Below, in pieces: positions 6,102-7,658 of a stretch of DNA of 7,658 nucleotides. A program made the position numbers and the translations under genes. The DNA is from DAOTXS01 sp034435055. Lineage in GTDB: Bacteria; Chloroflexota; Anaerolineae; UBA4142. The notes under the pieces were generated by a model, which did not search any database, was not told the DNA's origin, and was given only the letters and a program-made list of their open reading frames with translations. Every line of letters begins with the position of its first letter. The stretch's first letter is position 1. Location of the stretch: contig DAOTXS010000092.1 in the NCBI GenBank assembly GCA_034435055.1, positions 1 to 7,658 of the forward strand, given 5' to 3'.

Positions 6102-6818
6102 ATGGTAAACAAAGTAAAGCCAACTTCGCGCCGGGCGCTTGCGCGGGAATCCACACGCGACGAGATTCTGGAATGCGCGCGTCAACAAATTGCTCATGGC
6201 GGCATCGCCTCGCTGTCCTTACGCGAGATCGCACGCAAGATGCGTGTCACCGCTCCCGCAATTTATCGCTATTTCAAAAGTCGCGATGAAATCATCGCGG
6301 CGCTGGCGGCAACCGCGTACGCCTCGTTCGCCGACACGTTGCAAGCGGCGTGTGATGCCGCGCCCGCCGACAATCACAGGCAACGCCTTCTCGCCATCGG
6401 TTTGGCGTACCGCAAGTGGGCAATCGCGCATCCCCAAGATTATATGCTCATCTTTGGTACGCCGATCCCAGATTTTGTCGATTCGAAAGAAATCGTCGTG
6501 CCGGAAGCGCGTCGTGCAATTGGAATACTGATGAACGCCATCGACAGCGCGTGGCACGCGGGTGCGTTTGGTCCACCGCAAACGTACACCAACCCGCCTG
6601 CCATTCTTGTCAATCAGCTCAACGCGTGGAAAAAAACAAGCGGCATCAATTTCAAAACGCCAGTTCTTCATCTTGCGCTCAGCGTTTGGAGCCGCGTGCA
6701 CGGACTCGTCTCACTCGAGTTGGTGGGGCAAATTCCCGGCTTTGTGGGAAGTGCCGATACGCTTTATCAAACCGAACTACTCGAACTAGGTCGCCAACTC
6801 GGATTGAGACTGAAATAG
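6102..6818 (+). CDS. TetR/AcrR-family transcriptional regulator with WHG-type C-terminal domain
   Basis: A 238-residue one-component repressor. The N-terminal DNA-binding domain spans about 17-65: the helix RDEILECARQQIAHGG, then SLSLREIARKMRVTAPAIYRYFKSRDEI, with the recognition helix and YRYF typical of TetR proteins. The C-terminal ligand domain has the WSRVHG motif (196-201) that defines the WHG subgroup, followed by SLELVGQIP. Length is normal for the subgroup and nothing appears broken. The start is the first ATG after the promoter; a basic tail of about 15 residues precedes the helix-turn-helix. The gene heads a unit with an epimerase remnant and a flavin oxidoreductase fragment, the enzyme types that such regulators often control. 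The ligand cannot be inferred. Autoregulation is likely given the operator in its promoter. Confidence 0.92.
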   Translation: MVNKVKPTSRRALARESTRDEILECARQQIAHGGIASLSLREIARKMRVTAPAIYRYFKSRDEIIAALAATAYASFADTLQAACDAAPADNHRQRLLAIGLAYRKWAIAHPQDYMLIFGTPIPDFVDSKEIVVPEARRAIGILMNAIDSAWHAGAFGPPQTYTNPPAILVNQLNAWKKTSGINFKTPVLHLALSVWSRVHGLVSLELVGQIPGFVGSADTLYQTELLELGRQLGLRLK

Positions 6819-6828
6819 GAGAATCGGA

Positions 6829-6999
6829 TGAATCGGAATGAACTTTCGTGAAGTAAACGAGACGCTCTATCAATTCGAAAAGCCGTTTGTGGTGAGCGGC
6901 GAAAAATTCACCAAAGCGTTTGGCAAGATTGCCACGCCACAGCGCAAAGCGATTCAGGTTACCGTCGATTGGTACAAAAGCAACCCGACCGAACATTAA
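6829..6999 (+). pseudogene. Remnant of an NAD-dependent epimerase/dehydratase (extended SDR), C-terminal part only
   Basis: AGGAGA (6817-6822), overlapping the tetR stop, sits 6 nt before an ATG at 6829 that opens only 7 codons. A second ATG at 6838, in another frame, opens 53 codons to the TAA at 6997-6999. Those residues (FREVNETLYQFEKPFVV, then KFTKAFGKIATP, then AIQVTVDWYK) match the end of extended-SDR epimerase/dehydratases, where 'pFvvdssKFe.aFG..aTp...ai..Tv.WyR' closes the protein. About 250 or more N-terminal residues, including the Rossmann GxxGxxG and YxxxK, are absent. The most economical reading is an internal deletion that joined the original start to the tail out of frame. A short tandem repeat (GAATCGGAT at 6821-6829, GAATCGGAAT at 6830-6839) marks the joint. 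A real 53-residue small protein is possible but less likely. Confidence 0.7.
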
Positions 7000-7013
7000 A
7001 TACGGAGGCATCC

Positions 7014-7562
7014 ATGCAAGCAGTGATTCTCAACGGCGCGCGTCCAAACGATGATGCAACCGATCACATCCACGATTTGATCGCCGAAGGATTGCGGCAC
7101 ACGAAATGCGAGGCGCAATCGTTCACCTTGCGCGACGCCAAGATTGCGTACTGTCAAGGTGATTTCGAATGCTGGGTCAAGACGCCGGGAATGTGCAAAG
7201 CCGACGACGACAGCCGCGCCATCGCGCGCGCGGTCATCAACAGCGATCTGGTCATTTACCTAACACCGATCACGTTTGGCGGTTATTCCTCTGAACTCAA
7301 GCGCACACTCGACAAGATGATTTGTCTCATCGCGCCTTTCTTTGCCTTTGTCAAAGGCGAGGTGCATCACCAAAAACGTTACGATCGTTATCCACGACTC
7401 GTTGGCATCGGCACGCTCACACAACCGGATAAAACGAGTGAGCGGATTTTTGCGACGCTCGTGAGCCGTAACGCGATTAACATGCACTCGCCCGCGCAAG
7501 CCGCGTGTGCCATCGTGACCACGCAATTAGGGCAATCGCATTTCAACTCGAAAGAACTTTGA
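7014..7562 (+). pseudogene. Flavodoxin-fold NAD(P)H/FMN oxidoreductase, C-terminus replaced by IS sequence
   Basis: The start ATG at 7014 follows GGAGG (7004-7008) at 5 nt. The product reads as an FMN-reductase/flavodoxin-like protein: first strand AVILNGARPNDDATD with the phosphate-binding loop, then a cysteine-bearing segment CQGDFECWVKTPGMCKADDD (residues 46-65), then the second flavin loop DLVIYLTPITFGGYSSELKRTLDK and LVGIGTLT. These proteins reduce quinones, nitro compounds or free flavin with NAD(P)H. Most relatives I recall have C-GC-F-CW near the cysteine segment; here the second cysteine is D49. The native sequence ends at about residue 171. From base 7527 the frame runs into the right-hand IS end and adds LGQSHFNSKEL before TGA, for 182 residues. 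The core fold may survive, but the last helix is probably lost. It was the distal gene of the TetR unit. Confidence 0.82.
7527..7543 (+). repeat. Terminal inverted repeat of the right IS copy
   Basis: TTAGGGCAATCGCATTT reads inward to the right and is the mirror of the element end at 117-133. The transposase stop codon (7543-7545) touches its inner edge, so the transposase reading frame ends almost at the tip of the element. Confidence 0.85.
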
Positions 7563-7658
7563 GCAAGTAATCTTGATCCCAGGCGGCTTTGAGTCTTTTC
7601 GCTTTGATGCCAATCTTGGCTGTCTGTTCTTGCTTTAAGAGATTGAGCGCAATGTGTC
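7543..7658 (-). CDS. ISAs1-family transposase, C-terminal 37 residues (partial)
   Basis: The minus-strand frame enters at the right edge and stops at TGA (7545-7543). The residues begin HIALNLLKQEQTAKIGI and end KAKRLKAAWDQDYLLKVL plus SS, which is the conserved C-terminus of ISAs1-family transposases ('aLnlLk...s.kigIk.KRl.AgWd..YLlkvL'). The frame is too short to appear as an ordinary open reading frame. It could belong to the same sequence type as the N-terminal fragment at the left edge; the central DDE domain is not in the window. Confidence 0.87.
   Translation of the reverse strand, partial: HIALNLLKQEQTAKIGIKAKRLKAAWDQDYLLKVLSS

Larger units (their letters stand above)
7527..7658 (-). 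mobile_element. ISAs1-family insertion sequence, 3' end only (runs off the right edge)
   Basis: The region from the terminal repeat at 7527 to the window edge is the transposase-distal end of an IS on the minus strand. It carries the last 37 codons of the transposase. The element points the same way as the one at the left edge, so the window interior is bounded by directly repeated IS ends. It was inserted into the 3' part of the flavin oxidoreductase gene. Confidence 0.85.

Noticed and set aside
6219..6701. Minus-strand open frame of 160 codons within the tetR gene
   Set aside because: Shadow of the TetR coding sequence; the plus-strand frame has the helix-turn-helix and WHG motif.
1..7658. 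The window as one complete circular element with a single IS copy spanning the ends
   Set aside because: The host bases flanking the two IS junctions do not form a matching 8-10 bp target duplication, and no replication or maintenance gene is present.

Overview
The window looks like a bacterial chromosome fragment of moderate GC content. A Chloroflexota-like (Anaerolineae-type) origin is my best guess. It rests on the secreted endonuclease that ends in a 'VTGGG...' domain, the WHG-type TetR regulator, the unusual M24 protein and the ISAs1-type transposase. This is an impression from protein style, not a computed assignment.

Both ends of the window lie inside ISAs1-family insertion sequences that point the same way, with both transposases on the minus strand. 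The left end holds the transposase N-terminus and one IS end; the right end holds the transposase C-terminus and the other IS end. The two IS ends share a perfect 17-bp inverted match (117-133 and 7527-7543). Each insertion has cut a host gene: a subtilase (S8) pre-pro region on the left and a flavodoxin-fold NAD(P)H/FMN oxidoreductase on the right. Both broken genes now finish in a short IS-encoded tail that begins LGQSH.

Between the insertions, the left half (89-4547, minus strand) is a secretion region. It carries a 1254-residue secreted ExeM/NucH-type endonuclease and, downstream of it, the truncated S8 protease gene. Their 5' leaders share short motifs in the same order: GGAGCAAT, AGGAGGTGATGC, a small hairpin with TCCAC in its loop, then the true Shine-Dalgarno. 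The endonuclease also has a consensus promoter about 230 nt upstream, and a short hairpin with a U-rich tail lies inside its leader. That arrangement fits an attenuator or a small RNA.

The right half (4886-7562, plus strand) has two transcription units. The first is an M24 (Xaa-Pro peptidase-like) gene that has lost most canonical metal ligands; it has its own promoter and a strong intrinsic terminator. The second starts at a consensus sigma70 promoter overlapped by interlocking TTTACA/TGTAAA palindromes, a likely autoregulatory TetR operator. It encodes a WHG-domain TetR regulator, then a 53-codon C-terminal remnant of an NAD-dependent epimerase/dehydratase, then the IS-truncated oxidoreductase. 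The TetR unit was probably a small redox operon and is now largely decayed.

I saw no tRNA, rRNA, CRISPR array or complete novel system. The most interesting signals are the decay pattern set by the paired IS copies, the shared structured leaders of the two secreted-protein genes, the TetR operator and the ligand-poor M24 protein.
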